NCBI RefSeq assembly: GCF_022828245.2
Contig: NZ_CP157587.1
Coordinates: 496,001-560,000, forward strand
Direction: 5' to 3'
DNA: 64,000 nt
From: Nanosynbacter sp900555675
GTDB taxonomy: Bacteria; Patescibacteriota; Saccharimonadia; Saccharimonadales; Saccharimonadaceae
The translations under genes and the position numbers were made by a program. The notes beneath the pieces are model-generated. The model searched no databases, had not been told where the DNA came from, and saw only the letters and a program-made list of their open reading frames with translations. Shown piece after piece: positions 23,327 through 30,947 of this stretch; the stretch's first letter is position 1; the number at the start of each line of letters is the position of its first letter.

Positions 23327-23813
23327 ACATACTCACTCCCTTTATTACAATTATAATCACAAACGAAACAACCAGCAAAGTTGCGGCGACAACCTGTTGG
23401 TGATATTTAAGATTGTAGACACTATTAAAATCTTTATTAGCTTGAGCATAGCTTTTAGCCAGCCAGTTTGAAAATTCCTCCCGTCCCATATTAGGCCTCT
23501 CTGTCAACTCTAAAATTATCTTGTCTGGATTCAATGGCGTAGGCGAACTCCCTATGTGCATAGAGACCATTGAAATGATAATAGACGCAAAAGCTAAAAT
23601 TATAGCCAAAATATAGGCAGCAATGCCTAGTGAGTTGTCGATTTTTGGTAGTGAGGTAATTATCTGCAGAAGAACTATCGACGCAGCAATTAAAAATCCT
23701 GCCTTAGTCTGTAAAAATGCCACCTCGGATGTTCTTTTATTCACCTTATCCTTAAAGTGGTCCGCAAGGTCCGACCAGTTCCTCTCTCTGTCAACTCTGG
23801 TATCTTTTTTCAT
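23319..23813 (-). CDS. Membrane protein with SLATT/Pycsar-effector-like layout
   Basis: 164 residues: a charged N-terminal helix (residues 1-28, ending KVNKRTSEVAFLQTKAGFLI), two adjacent transmembrane helices (about 38-58 and 66-88), a cytoplasmic helical segment (about 98-138) and a third transmembrane helix (about 142-161). The 'KAGFL...' entry into helix 1 and the spacing resemble small membrane effectors near nucleotide-second-messenger defence systems (SLATT, Pycsar TM), but no cyclase gene is present in the window, so this stays a resemblance. A TATAAT lies 8 nt before the ATG, making it the first gene of the three-gene operon. Confidence 0.62.
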   Translation of the reverse strand: MKKDTRVDRERNWSDLADHFKDKVNKRTSEVAFLQTKAGFLIAASIVLLQIITSLPKIDNSLGIAAYILAIILAFASIIISMVSMHIGSSPTPLNPDKIILELTERPNMGREEFSNWLAKSYAQANKDFNSVYNLKYHQQVVAATLLVVSFVIIIVIKGVSMYV

Positions 23814-23883
23814 ATAAATACATTATACAATATCCCAGCCGTTAACCTAATATATCCACTATCCACGTATCGATAAAGTGTTG

Positions 23884-23889
23884 TATAAT
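23884..23889 (+). promoter_or_regulatory. -10 hexamer driving the structured leader
   Basis: TATAAT at 23884-23889 lies about 7 nt upstream of the first base of the outer stem (23896), so transcription would begin at or just before the structure. No strong -35 is visible. Confidence 0.55.
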
Positions 23890-23895
23890 TATAAA

Positions 23896-24062
23896 TGTCT
23901 AAGCTGATCACGTCTAAGCCCTAGGGGCGATTTTTCGCACAGTAAAGTCTGAAAATGAGACGCTGTGCGAAACAAATAGGCTTTACGGCTTAAATGTGGA
24001 TAAAGGCTTAGACACCTGCATGGCGTCTCTTTTTGTTTTAGGCGCTAAAAAAGAAAGGTGTC
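23896..24062 (+). ncRNA. Riboswitch-like structured leader with alternative stems
   Basis: P1: TGTCTAAGC (23896-23904) pairs with GCTTAGACA (24006-24014). Inside, TAAGCC (23915-23920) pairs with GGCTTA (23987-23992), and a long hairpin TCGCACAG/CTGTGCGA (23935-23942 / 23963-23970) carries a second stem GTCT/AGAC. The 3' arm of P1 overlaps GACACC (24011-24016). That hexamer can instead pair with GGCGTC (24022-24027), which is followed by a T-rich run and makes a terminator, or with GGTGTC (24057-24062) around the Shine-Dalgarno of the next gene. Three mutually exclusive states are therefore possible. It is not recognised as a known riboswitch class. Confidence 0.55.
24011..24036 (+). terminator. 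Candidate conditional terminator in the leader
   Basis: GACACC/GGCGTC (one A-C mismatch) with loop TGCAT is followed by TCTTTTTGTTTT. It can form only if the outer stem of the leader is open. Confidence 0.4.
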
Positions 24063-24064
24063 AA

Positions 24065-24643
24065 ATGAAATCAGCAGTTGCATTCGGAATATTCATATTC
24101 ATAGTCGGCTACCTTATCGCTCGATCGGAAAACAAAGAAAAGGCAAAAGAATTACAGGTAATGAGTGATGAGTTAAGCAAAGCCAGAGAGGGCGTTAAGA
24201 TGGCAATAAATATACAGGCTGTTAAGTGTGGTGCTAATTTTACAGATCAACAATTAGATTGGGTTTGCTCAGAGGTTGAATCTGGACATGGCAAAGAGGG
24301 ATTAATTATAGTCAAGGAGAGGCTTGAGTTGGCTAGCGAAAACGAGGCAAGGAAGCTCTTAGGAATGATTGAAACTGGCTATGTCGAACACCAAGAGGAG
24401 CTGGAAATTACACGCTTGAAAAACGAAGCGGACCGTAAATGGCAAGCGGTCCTTGATAATTTTAAGATGATGAACTCCGCCCAGAGAAAAAAACACTTGG
24501 CCTATATTAAAAAGAATGCAAATGAACTAAGCGAGGAGCAGCTTCATATTCTAGAGCTTATCAGTCTTAGCGATGATAAGAATCCATCAGAAGCTGATGT
24601 GCTTATTGGCAATACAAAATTATTCACTATAAGAAAGAGGTAG
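24065..24643 (+). CDS. Membrane-anchored coiled-coil protein, unknown
   Basis: 192 residues: an N-terminal transmembrane helix (about residues 3-19, AVAFGIFIFIVGYLIA) followed by a long charged helical region (Lys/Glu-rich, about 22-170) probably forming coiled coil. The start at 24065 is set by GAAAGGTG just upstream; an in-frame ATG at 23996 would lie inside the structured leader. It is followed 2 bp later by another membrane gene, and the pair is controlled by the 23896-24062 leader. No family recognised. Confidence 0.68.
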   Translation: MKSAVAFGIFIFIVGYLIARSENKEKAKELQVMSDELSKAREGVKMAINIQAVKCGANFTDQQLDWVCSEVESGHGKEGLIIVKERLELASENEARKLLGMIETGYVEHQEELEITRLKNEADRKWQAVLDNFKMMNSAQRKKHLAYIKKNANELSEEQLHILELISLSDDKNPSEADVLIGNTKLFTIRKR

Positions 24644-24645
24644 TT

Positions 24646-25500
24646 ATGAAAATTAAGAAAAACCGCAAACTATCATTACCTACTCGCCCTAAACGCTCTC
24701 TGAGTGACAATAGTAACGATTTCTCGTCTATTTTATATGAATCACCATGGGAGCGGTTCATGGACAGGATAAAGCCTATTTTTAAAGTTTTGACTGTGTT
24801 CATTATCCTAGGGGGTCTAATTTACAGCGGAACGCTATTGTTCGAAAGCAATGGATCTGATAAATACGCAGCGGAGACCGGTAGACCAGATGATAGCGGA
24901 TTAAAACTTAGTGAATGTATCAATAATGTCATTAGTAGCAGTCCATCGCCAGAGACAGATGACCCTGAATTCTATCCAAAACTTATAGCCGGATATGACA
25001 AAAAGTTGGAATGCTACGATAAACATCCAGGAATTGATTTGGCTGGAAAATCTAATACCGAGAACCTGCGTAAGAGTGCAATAGACTCATCTGGTAAATA
25101 TAAAGATATATACCTGGCGAGTGGTGGCGCATATAAGCACGGCTCATCAACTAATCATATAAACACCGTGACAGGATGTAGCTATAGGCTAAGTGAAAGT
25201 GAATATATAAAGTGCACTGATGATTATAACGCAAAGCATCGCACAAGTACCAGCAGCACGCTCCCTGCTGAGCCAAGCGACAAGAACCCACCCTATACAA
25301 ATTCAGGACCATCATCCAATATTCCACCCACACCCAGTACCCCACCGTCAGGCAGCGGTCCATCGAGCAGTGAATATAGTCGGTCCGACTGGCAAAGAAT
25401 TTGCGAGCAACAAGTCCGACAAAGCTCTGGAGGCACTGGGCTAACACAGCCCCAGAGAGACAAGGTCGTAGCTCGCTGTATGCGAGAGCATGGATATTAG
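24646..25500 (+). CDS. Single-pass exported protein with Pro/Ser-rich stalk, unknown
   Basis: 284 residues: a basic cytoplasmic tail (1-45), one transmembrane helix (about 49-67, FKVLTVFIILGGLIYSGTLL), an extracytoplasmic domain with four cysteines (about 90-200), a low-complexity Pro/Ser/Thr stalk (about 203-240) and a short conserved-looking C-terminal module with two cysteines (RICEQQVRQ and VARCMREHGY). The stalk and paired cysteines suggest a surface protein that projects a small domain outwards. It is translated with the 24065 gene (2-bp gap). No family recognised. Confidence 0.68.
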   Translation: MKIKKNRKLSLPTRPKRSLSDNSNDFSSILYESPWERFMDRIKPIFKVLTVFIILGGLIYSGTLLFESNGSDKYAAETGRPDDSGLKLSECINNVISSSPSPETDDPEFYPKLIAGYDKKLECYDKHPGIDLAGKSNTENLRKSAIDSSGKYKDIYLASGGAYKHGSSTNHINTVTGCSYRLSESEYIKCTDDYNAKHRTSTSSTLPAEPSDKNPPYTNSGPSSNIPPTPSTPPSGSGPSSSEYSRSDWQRICEQQVRQSSGGTGLTQPQRDKVVARCMREHGY

Positions 25501-25563
25501 ATGCGATATAATCACTCAGTAAATTTCTATCCTCAGGCTCTATAATGAAGGTAGAGGTATATC

Positions 25564-26019
25564 ATGGATGAAATTAGCTACGAAATATCCAACTCCGCCG
25601 CTACAAACCAAGCGGTAATTAATCGTGATAAGCGGGGTAGATTTGCCAATGGCAATATTCCGAGTACTGGCTTTCACACAAATCCTGAACGACGATGTGA
25701 CGGCAGGTGGAATAAGAATAATTCTATACCCTATTGGTATAATAAACTTCTGGGTATGACCGACGAGGAATTTGATGAGTTCACACCTTCAACTCAGGCT
25801 CAAAACATAGCAAAAATGCGCATAGAGCGTGCAATGAGAGACGATCCGAGCTCGCTGGCGGAAACAAAAGAGATCACCGACCGCACCGAGGGCAAAGCCA
25901 AGTATGATATCAGCACCGAAGAAGAAGTCAAAACTAATCCCATTATTCGGGGATTTGTTATACCTACTATGCCTGAGGGATATATCGATAACGAGATAGC
26001 CAAAGCTAGGCTCAAATAA
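25564..26019 (+). CDS. Small phage-type protein, DUF5681-like
   Basis: 151 soluble residues. The segment RGRFANGNIPSTGFHTNPE, then RRCDGRW, is the 'GRFxxGN...NPxGR' motif of DUF5681 proteins, which sit next to terminase genes in phages and prophages and may be small-terminase or DNA-binding accessory proteins. The second half carries a helical segment with MRIERAMRDDPSSLAETKEI. A Shine-Dalgarno (AGAGGT) precedes the ATG, and a TATAAT lies upstream in the gap. No terminase large subunit accompanies it, so it is either a domesticated regulator or a relic. Confidence 0.5.
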   Translation: MDEISYEISNSAATNQAVINRDKRGRFANGNIPSTGFHTNPERRCDGRWNKNNSIPYWYNKLLGMTDEEFDEFTPSTQAQNIAKMRIERAMRDDPSSLAETKEITDRTEGKAKYDISTEEEVKTNPIIRGFVIPTMPEGYIDNEIAKARLK

Positions 26020-26034
26020 ATAACCAAATACCCG

Positions 26035-26063
26035 TTGAGAATAATTATACAAGGATGTATAAT
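26035..26063 (+). promoter_or_regulatory. Near-consensus leaderless promoter of the HTH gene
   Basis: -35 TTGAGA (26035-26040), 17-bp spacer, -10 TATAAT (26058-26063), then 6 nt to ATG 26070. It decides the start against an upstream in-frame ATG at 26055, which lies inside the promoter. Confidence 0.75.
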
Positions 26064-26069
26064 TTTATT

Positions 26070-26966
26070 ATGACGACAAAGGTACTAGACACCCTGCTTA
26101 TGCCAAAATTGACACTAGAGTCAAAAACATTTTTTGGAATGTCTAGCATACTAAGGATGGAGCTAACTTATACAGATAGTGCGACAAGAAAAAAATTGAG
26201 CTCATTTCTAAATGAACCAATTTTTACATTGGCTAATCTTGACAAAAAATATCGCTCTGTCAATTATCTAGAAAAGATGAGGCTAATTGAAGACACCAGA
26301 GATCAAAAAGGCAAAGGCTGGCGCAAGTTAGGTCTTTCAGAATATATCTATGTATCCATTCTATTAGAATTGCGTAAATATGGACTAAAGTCTAACAGTC
26401 TGAAGAGCTTTAAAACTATATTCGATAAGCACTCTGCACATTCAATCTATGCCGTACTATCTGGACATGAAGTGACCATGATATTCAAACCCGATGGCTT
26501 TTGTGCCCTGCTCGATCCTACCTTTTTAGGCATATACGAAACTGAAGATCCTTATTTCTCAGAGGTAACCCCTAGGCGCAACGCTGGCGAGATTCAACTA
26601 AAGCTTTCTTACTTCGTAGCAAAAGCTCTATCGCTAATAGGAAAGCCCACGCCCACCATTCACTATTCTTTCGCAAAAAATGCTGATCTCTCTCAAGAAA
26701 TGCAACGCCTTAAAGAATACGAGAAGAGGCTGCTGGGACAGATAAATCAACTTGACCCAGAAAACGATGAACGACTCCTTATTAGGCGCTTAAAAGATGG
26801 TGAATTTCTGTTAAGCCACAGCAAGGCAATGCCAAATACTGATCTACCGTTATCTAATCTAAGTGCTCTGGTCGATGAGGACTTTTGTAATCTTAATGTT
26901 GTCAAAAGAGACGGAAAGGTGGTTCGCCTAGAGAAGACTCACACCGAAAAACTTAGTACAGCCTAA
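26070..26966 (+). CDS. Winged-HTH/MerR-like DNA-binding protein of the element
   Basis: 298 residues. The stretch YRSVNYLEKMRLIEDTRDQK, then GWRKLGLSEYIYVSILLELRKYGL (about 60-105), has the MerR-type pattern: recognition helix, wing, then helices 3-4. The rest (about 110-298) is an unrecognised domain with an acidic coiled segment (LSQEMQRLKEYEKRLLGQIN). It has its own strong leaderless promoter and lies two genes upstream of the recombinase. A role as the element's regulator or recombination directionality factor is plausible but inferred. Confidence 0.55.
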   Translation: MTTKVLDTLLMPKLTLESKTFFGMSSILRMELTYTDSATRKKLSSFLNEPIFTLANLDKKYRSVNYLEKMRLIEDTRDQKGKGWRKLGLSEYIYVSILLELRKYGLKSNSLKSFKTIFDKHSAHSIYAVLSGHEVTMIFKPDGFCALLDPTFLGIYETEDPYFSEVTPRRNAGEIQLKLSYFVAKALSLIGKPTPTIHYSFAKNADLSQEMQRLKEYEKRLLGQINQLDPENDERLLIRRLKDGEFLLSHSKAMPNTDLPLSNLSALVDEDFCNLNVVKRDGKVVRLEKTHTEKLSTA

Positions 26967-27044
26967 CCTACTCTGAGCTAGAAACGGCAGGTGTAGATTA
27001 GTCAATAATAAAATCTATGTAGTTATATCAAGAGGTACTTGGGT

Positions 27045-27069
27045 AATTACGCAATACGAAAGCGTAATT
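27045..27069. repeat. Inverted repeat before the recombinase region
   Basis: AATTACGC (27045-27052) and GCGTAATT (27062-27069) are separated by 9 nt. It lies directly upstream of the small gene at 27074. It could be an operator for the HTH protein or a recombinase-binding site. Confidence 0.5.
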
Positions 27070-27073
27070 TTCC

Positions 27074-27199
27074 ATGCAAGAATATGATATCTTGATAGAA
27101 TTAGTAGAGATACTAAGTAGTATAGATACAAGCCTGGAGGGCATCAAGTGGAACTCTACACACATGAGGGATAGCGAAGGCAATATCATTGAGTACTAG
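27074..27199 (+). CDS. Possible 41-residue small protein
   Basis: The open frame begins MQEYDILIELVEILSSIDTS and is acidic and amphipathic throughout, with a Trp-Asn-Ser-Thr centre. It ends 17 bp before the recombinase start. It is short, without a clear Shine-Dalgarno, but the composition is protein-like. It may be a small helper of the recombinase (excisionase-size). Confidence 0.38.
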   Translation: MQEYDILIELVEILSSIDTSLEGIKWNSTHMRDSEGNIIEY

Positions 27200-27216
27200 G
27201 CCCAACGTAATACATA

Positions 27217-28818
27217 ATGGGTAGAAAGTTACAAAGACCAAAAATTTACACATTAAAGTCAGATAAACCTCTTAGGTATGTTTTGTATGCCCGTAAGTCG
27301 TCCGAGGGCGAAGATGCTCAATCGCAATCATTACCCGATCAAATAAAATACTGTCGAGAGTATGCGTCAAGAGAAGGGCTGCTGATTGTAGGTAGACCAA
27401 TCGAGGAGAGCGCCTCGGCATGGACATCAAATAACAGACCCAAGTTTAATCAAATCCTAGCCGACATCGCAAATGGCGAATACGACGGTATCCTGAGTTG
27501 GCATCCCGACCGACTTAGTCGCAACATGCTAGAAAGCGGTATGCTGATGGATATGCTAGATAGCGGAACTATTAAAGATCTGAAGTTTCCTACGGTACAG
27601 TTTACTAATAACGCCGCCGGCAAGCTGCTGCTCAATATCCTGTTTGCCATGTCAAAGAACTATACAGATAGCCAGAGTGAAAACGTGTCTCGTGGCGTAA
27701 CGAGTAATTTTGAGCAAGGCAAGTCATCTGCATACAAGTGGGGATACAAAAGAGATGAGATATCTGGGTATTATATACCTGACGAAAATAACTTTGATCT
27801 AATAAAGCAAGGTTGGCACCTGCGGCTAGGTGGCAGCACTCAGCAGGAAGTGGTTGACTTCTGGAAGGATAAAGGCGTTTGTCGCATAACTAAAATAACG
27901 AGGCGCAACAAGCATATTCGAAAAATTGTAGTCTCTAAGCAGATTGCATCTAATATCTTTGCGGACCCTTTCTACTACGGACTTTTGATTCAAAACAATC
28001 AGGAGGTGGACCTAAGGAGAATTACCAATTTTGAACCAATGATTAGTGAAGAGACCTATAATGCCGTTCAGGCAATTGGTAGAGCAAAGGCTAGAGTGCC
28101 GATATATAGCAAGAAGAAAACATTCTACCCATTTCGTGGAATAGTACTGTGTGGAGTTTGTAATGGACCAATACCCATGCGTGTAGGCAAGAATAGATCA
28201 GCGAATGGAACGTATAGCCTCACCTATCGCTGTGACAACAAAGGATGTAATAGGAAGCCAAAAAGCGTAAGGGCAAAATATATCCTAAATCACTTATACG
28301 ATACATTAGATTCTTTAAGGCTCACCGATAAGGAGTATACCAGGTATAGTAACATTATTGATAAATATACAGACGAAAGGATTGTTGAGATTCGGACCAA
28401 AAAGCGCAGTCTTGAAGGAAAACGTAACCATATTCAGTCCGAAATAGAAAAGAAATCAAGAGCACTGTCTGAACTTACATCAGATATACCTAAATCAGTA
28501 CGATCAACTCTCATAAACGACCTGGAGCACCTCGAGTCAGCAAGGATCGACGTACAAGAGGGTATCGATAAGTTAGCCAAGAAGATAGCAGACCCTACAC
28601 AAATAAAGCTATCAAAGGAAGAGTTTTTGAACTTAGTTAATTCAGTTGGCGACAAGATGAGAGCTGGGACTTCAGTAGAAAAAGACATTTTAGCGAGAAA
28701 ACTTCTTTTGAACATAACCCTTGATAGCGAAAAGACCCCCTCCTACCTCCGGAGAGAGCCTTTCGCTACAATGCTTAAAAGCAGAAAAATCAATTCTGGT
28801 GCGAGCGAGAAGACTTGA
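27217..28818 (+). CDS. Large serine recombinase (integrase)
   Basis: This site-specific recombinase is 533 residues long. The N-terminal resolvase domain (about 19-165) has the catalytic serine in YARKSSEGEDAQSQSLPDQ and the conserved DGILSWHPDRLSRN segment. A recombinase domain (about 175-290) follows, and then a zinc ribbon (CGVCNGPIPM ... CDNKGCNRK, about 312-350) and a long coiled coil (about 375-470), the layout of phage and ICE serine integrases. Its last codons run into the 3' end of tRNA-Leu(GAG) by 22 bp, which marks one junction of the element. No Shine-Dalgarno is evident. It points out of the element. Confidence 0.93.
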   Translation: MGRKLQRPKIYTLKSDKPLRYVLYARKSSEGEDAQSQSLPDQIKYCREYASREGLLIVGRPIEESASAWTSNNRPKFNQILADIANGEYDGILSWHPDRLSRNMLESGMLMDMLDSGTIKDLKFPTVQFTNNAAGKLLLNILFAMSKNYTDSQSENVSRGVTSNFEQGKSSAYKWGYKRDEISGYYIPDENNFDLIKQGWHLRLGGSTQQEVVDFWKDKGVCRITKITRRNKHIRKIVVSKQIASNIFADPFYYGLLIQNNQEVDLRRITNFEPMISEETYNAVQAIGRAKARVPIYSKKKTFYPFRGIVLCGVCNGPIPMRVGKNRSANGTYSLTYRCDNKGCNRKPKSVRAKYILNHLYDTLDSLRLTDKEYTRYSNIIDKYTDERIVEIRTKKRSLEGKRNHIQSEIEKKSRALSELTSDIPKSVRSTLINDLEHLESARIDVQEGIDKLAKKIADPTQIKLSKEEFLNLVNSVGDKMRAGTSVEKDILARKLLLNITLDSEKTPSYLRREPFATMLKSRKINSGASEKT

Positions 28819-28884
28819 ACTTCCACGAGCGCAATGCTCACTAGCCCCTCAAGCTAGCGCGTCTACCAATTCCGCCACGCCCGC
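28797..28884 (-). tRNA. tRNA-Leu (anticodon GAG)
   Basis: This is a class II tRNA: acceptor GCGGGCG/CGCTCGC with one G-U, anticodon stem CTAGC/GCTAG around TTGAGGG, long variable arm, T-loop TTCAAGT and encoded CCA. TATAAT (28898-28903) lies 13 nt upstream. The 3' terminus overlaps the end of the serine recombinase gene. Confidence 0.94.
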
Positions 28885-28908
28885 ATAACTACTTACCATT
28901 ATACCCGA

Positions 28909-30699
28909 TTACGGGGTTTTGTAAACGGACTTTTTCTCTGTCGCCCAATATTGAACATCAACATAGCGATCGACGGGATTGACAACTTCGGTACTTGCGT
29001 CGAGAGCCTTAACGTTCCGAATATGGATATAGTCGAACTTCGGCTGATACAAGGCAATCGCTGGGGCGTCCGCTTGCCAAACAGCAGTGAACTTCGCGTA
29101 ACGATCAGCGCGTTGCTTCGCTGAGATTTTAGATCGACCACTTTCCAAAGCATCGTCCGCTATCGCATTATTGTAATTGGAGAAATTCAAACCATTGTTG
29201 GTTGCCTGTGAAGAATGCCAATAGGCGTAAACATCAGGGTCGCCGCCCAAGGAGAGCTCATAAACCAACACATCAAAATTGCGCGGCTGCAAAACTGTCT
29301 GAAGGATATTTTGAGTGGCGTCGTTCGGATCGACAACTTTAATATCCGATTCTATGTTTAGTTCGTCATACCAAACTTGAGCCAAGTACCTGGCGACCTT
29401 TTCGTAATTACTATTCTTCAAAACAACCACGTTGAGCTTTAATTTATCATTTCCCTTCTGGCGAACATTATTTACACTCTTCCAGCCCTCAGCGTCGAGT
29501 AGAGATTTCGCTTTCTTGACGTCATAACTAGACGAATTTGAATTCTTTCCCAGGAATTTGTTAAGCGTTGGGCCAGATAATTCTTCCGTAGACAATGACA
29601 AAGATTGGCGTAACTTGGACGTATCAACACTGAGCGACAAAGCTTGACGAACAGCTTTTGATCGCAAGAACTGACTATTGTTATTAAACAGCGCGTAAAC
29701 TCCATTATTCAAAGAATGTGCTTCTGCGGCGTACATAGATTTCACCTCGGCGGATTGATCGTTATAGATCAATTCTGGAGTTCCTGTAATTTCTCGCGTA
29801 CGCAAACTTTTCGCAATATCATCCTGCGTCGGATACGCATACAACTGGAATCGCTCCAACTTAGGCGTGCCGCCATAATAATTGCTATTCGACTGCAAAT
29901 ATAGCACTTTTTTACTACCATCACTAGTTACATTCTGTAGCAATCTAAAGGCAAATGGACCGCTGGATATAGGCGACTTATTAAAATCATGTTCACGTAA
30001 ATTCGACGGTTTAACATCTTTTAATATATGTTTAGGAATAATCGGGAATGTCAAAGCGTGGACAAACGGCGAATATGACGACGGCAAGATAAACTTCACC
30101 GAATCGTCAGACACTTTCTCGAATTTTATAGACTTCCAGCCAGATATCTCAGCTCCAACTTCTGGATTCGCCAATAACTTCAACGTAAAAATTACATCGT
30201 CCACAGTTAAATCTTGCCCGTCTGACCACTTCAAGCCCTTCTTCAACTTAACCGTATATTCAGTTTCTTTATCGTTCACGCTGACGCTATCCGCCACGTC
30301 AGCCTTTATATTGCCCGTTGAGTCATATCGATACAAACTTGAAAATAGTAATTTCGCGGCGGATTTTTCAGCATTGGTTTTTGCGAAAATCGGATTTAAG
30401 TTTTCCAAAGGACCCAGCACACCCTCAGAATACGATCCGCCAGAAGTGTATGCCATTGTCGTGAAAGAATTGCGAGAAATATGCCACTGCACCGCGCTGG
30501 CGCCAATCATCACCAATACTAAGATAATCCAGACAGAAACCCGACGTCGCACATTAGACAAACGATCCAACCTGGATGTCACGAATTTATGCGCATGACG
30601 CAAACTTCCTTTTTCAATCTTACGCAGACGCTTATTGACATCTTTACTGGAAACTTTTAGCCGCGCAAAACGATTCCATGACGAATTATCCGAGCTCAA
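28909..30699 (-). CDS. Family 5 extracellular solute-binding protein (oligopeptide-binding type)
   Basis: This OppA/DppA-like protein is 596 residues long with a cytoplasmic basic N-terminus and one anchor helix (about 50-70). The domain signatures LENLNPIFAKTNAEKSAAKL, then LKKGLKWSDGQDLTVDDVIFTLK and AYWHSSQATNNGLNFSNYNN are classic SBP_bac_5. The start is TTG at 30699 with AGGAGA 6 nt upstream. It differs from usual members in being anchored by an N-terminal helix rather than as a lipoprotein. No Opp permease or ATPase genes are adjacent, so it must use a distant transporter or has another role. It would bind peptides taken from a host, consistent with an amino-acid auxotroph; this is inferred. 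Confidence 0.9.
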   Translation of the reverse strand: MSSDNSSWNRFARLKVSSKDVNKRLRKIEKGSLRHAHKFVTSRLDRLSNVRRRVSVWIILVLVMIGASAVQWHISRNSFTTMAYTSGGSYSEGVLGPLENLNPIFAKTNAEKSAAKLLFSSLYRYDSTGNIKADVADSVSVNDKETEYTVKLKKGLKWSDGQDLTVDDVIFTLKLLANPEVGAEISGWKSIKFEKVSDDSVKFILPSSYSPFVHALTFPIIPKHILKDVKPSNLREHDFNKSPISSGPFAFRLLQNVTSDGSKKVLYLQSNSNYYGGTPKLERFQLYAYPTQDDIAKSLRTREITGTPELIYNDQSAEVKSMYAAEAHSLNNGVYALFNNNSQFLRSKAVRQALSLSVDTSKLRQSLSLSTEELSGPTLNKFLGKNSNSSSYDVKKAKSLLDAEGWKSVNNVRQKGNDKLKLNVVVLKNSNYEKVARYLAQVWYDELNIESDIKVVDPNDATQNILQTVLQPRNFDVLVYELSLGGDPDVYAYWHSSQATNNGLNFSNYNNAIADDALESGRSKISAKQRADRYAKFTAVWQADAPAIALYQPKFDYIHIRNVKALDASTEVVNPVDRYVDVQYWATEKKSVYKTP

Positions 30700-30709
30700 A
30701 TCTATTCTC

Positions 30710-30946
30710 CTATTTTTGTAATCCCGGCAAAATCATACTTGCCAAAATCGATAGCACAAAAATCACCGCAAAAACAATAGTTACATCAAACAAGTTTTTA
30801 TCAAATCCGCGACGAGTAGTGAATAATTCCCCAGACGAACCGAATCCTGCACCCAAGCTTGCGCCTCGTTGCTGCAACAAAATTGCGATAATCATCAGTA
30901 CGGCAGATCCAAGCGTCACGTACGGTAAAATTGTATCAATTGACAT
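30710..30946 (-). CDS. secG: Protein translocase subunit SecG
   Basis: This small two-helix component of SecYEG has 78 residues. Helix 1 is at about 8-26, followed by the signature LLQQRGASLGAGFGSSGELF; helix 2 is at about 54-74. The Shine-Dalgarno AAGGAG overlaps the end of the previous gene, with a 1-bp gap to its stop. It is part of a unit: holin-like gene, secG, then the solute-binding protein. Confidence 0.93.
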   Translation of the reverse strand: MSIDTILPYVTLGSAVLMIIAILLQQRGASLGAGFGSSGELFTTRRGFDKNLFDVTIVFAVIFVLSILASMILPGLQK

Positions 30947-30947
30947 A

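Larger units (their letters stand above)
21236..28818. mobile_element. Integrated accessory element with serine recombinase
   Basis: This block of about 7.5 kb lies between tRNA-Cys and tRNA-Leu(GAG). It contains only genes of unknown or mobile-element type: a membrane operon, a structured leader, a DUF5681-like small phage protein, a HTH protein and a large serine recombinase whose coding end overlaps the tRNA-Leu 3' end. Core genes resume directly on both sides. The exact left end is not defined; a palindrome at 21374-21401 is a candidate. No long direct repeat is visible, which is compatible with serine integrases, whose core is about 2 bp. Confidence 0.65.

Noticed and set aside
24022..24036. 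Leader at 23896-24062 as a T-box or a known metabolite riboswitch
   Set aside because: There is no T-box sequence, specifier loop or consensus core of the riboswitch classes I could recall; it is reported as unassigned instead.
22800..28818. CRISPR array or Cas genes in the accessory region
   Set aside because: No regularly spaced direct repeats and no Cas-like proteins are visible on either strand.
20889..28884. Direct repeat between the two tRNA-Leu genes or tRNA-Cys as att sites of the element
   Set aside because: The 3' ends share only general tRNA features (TGGTGCG start, then divergence), so no long attachment repeat can be claimed.
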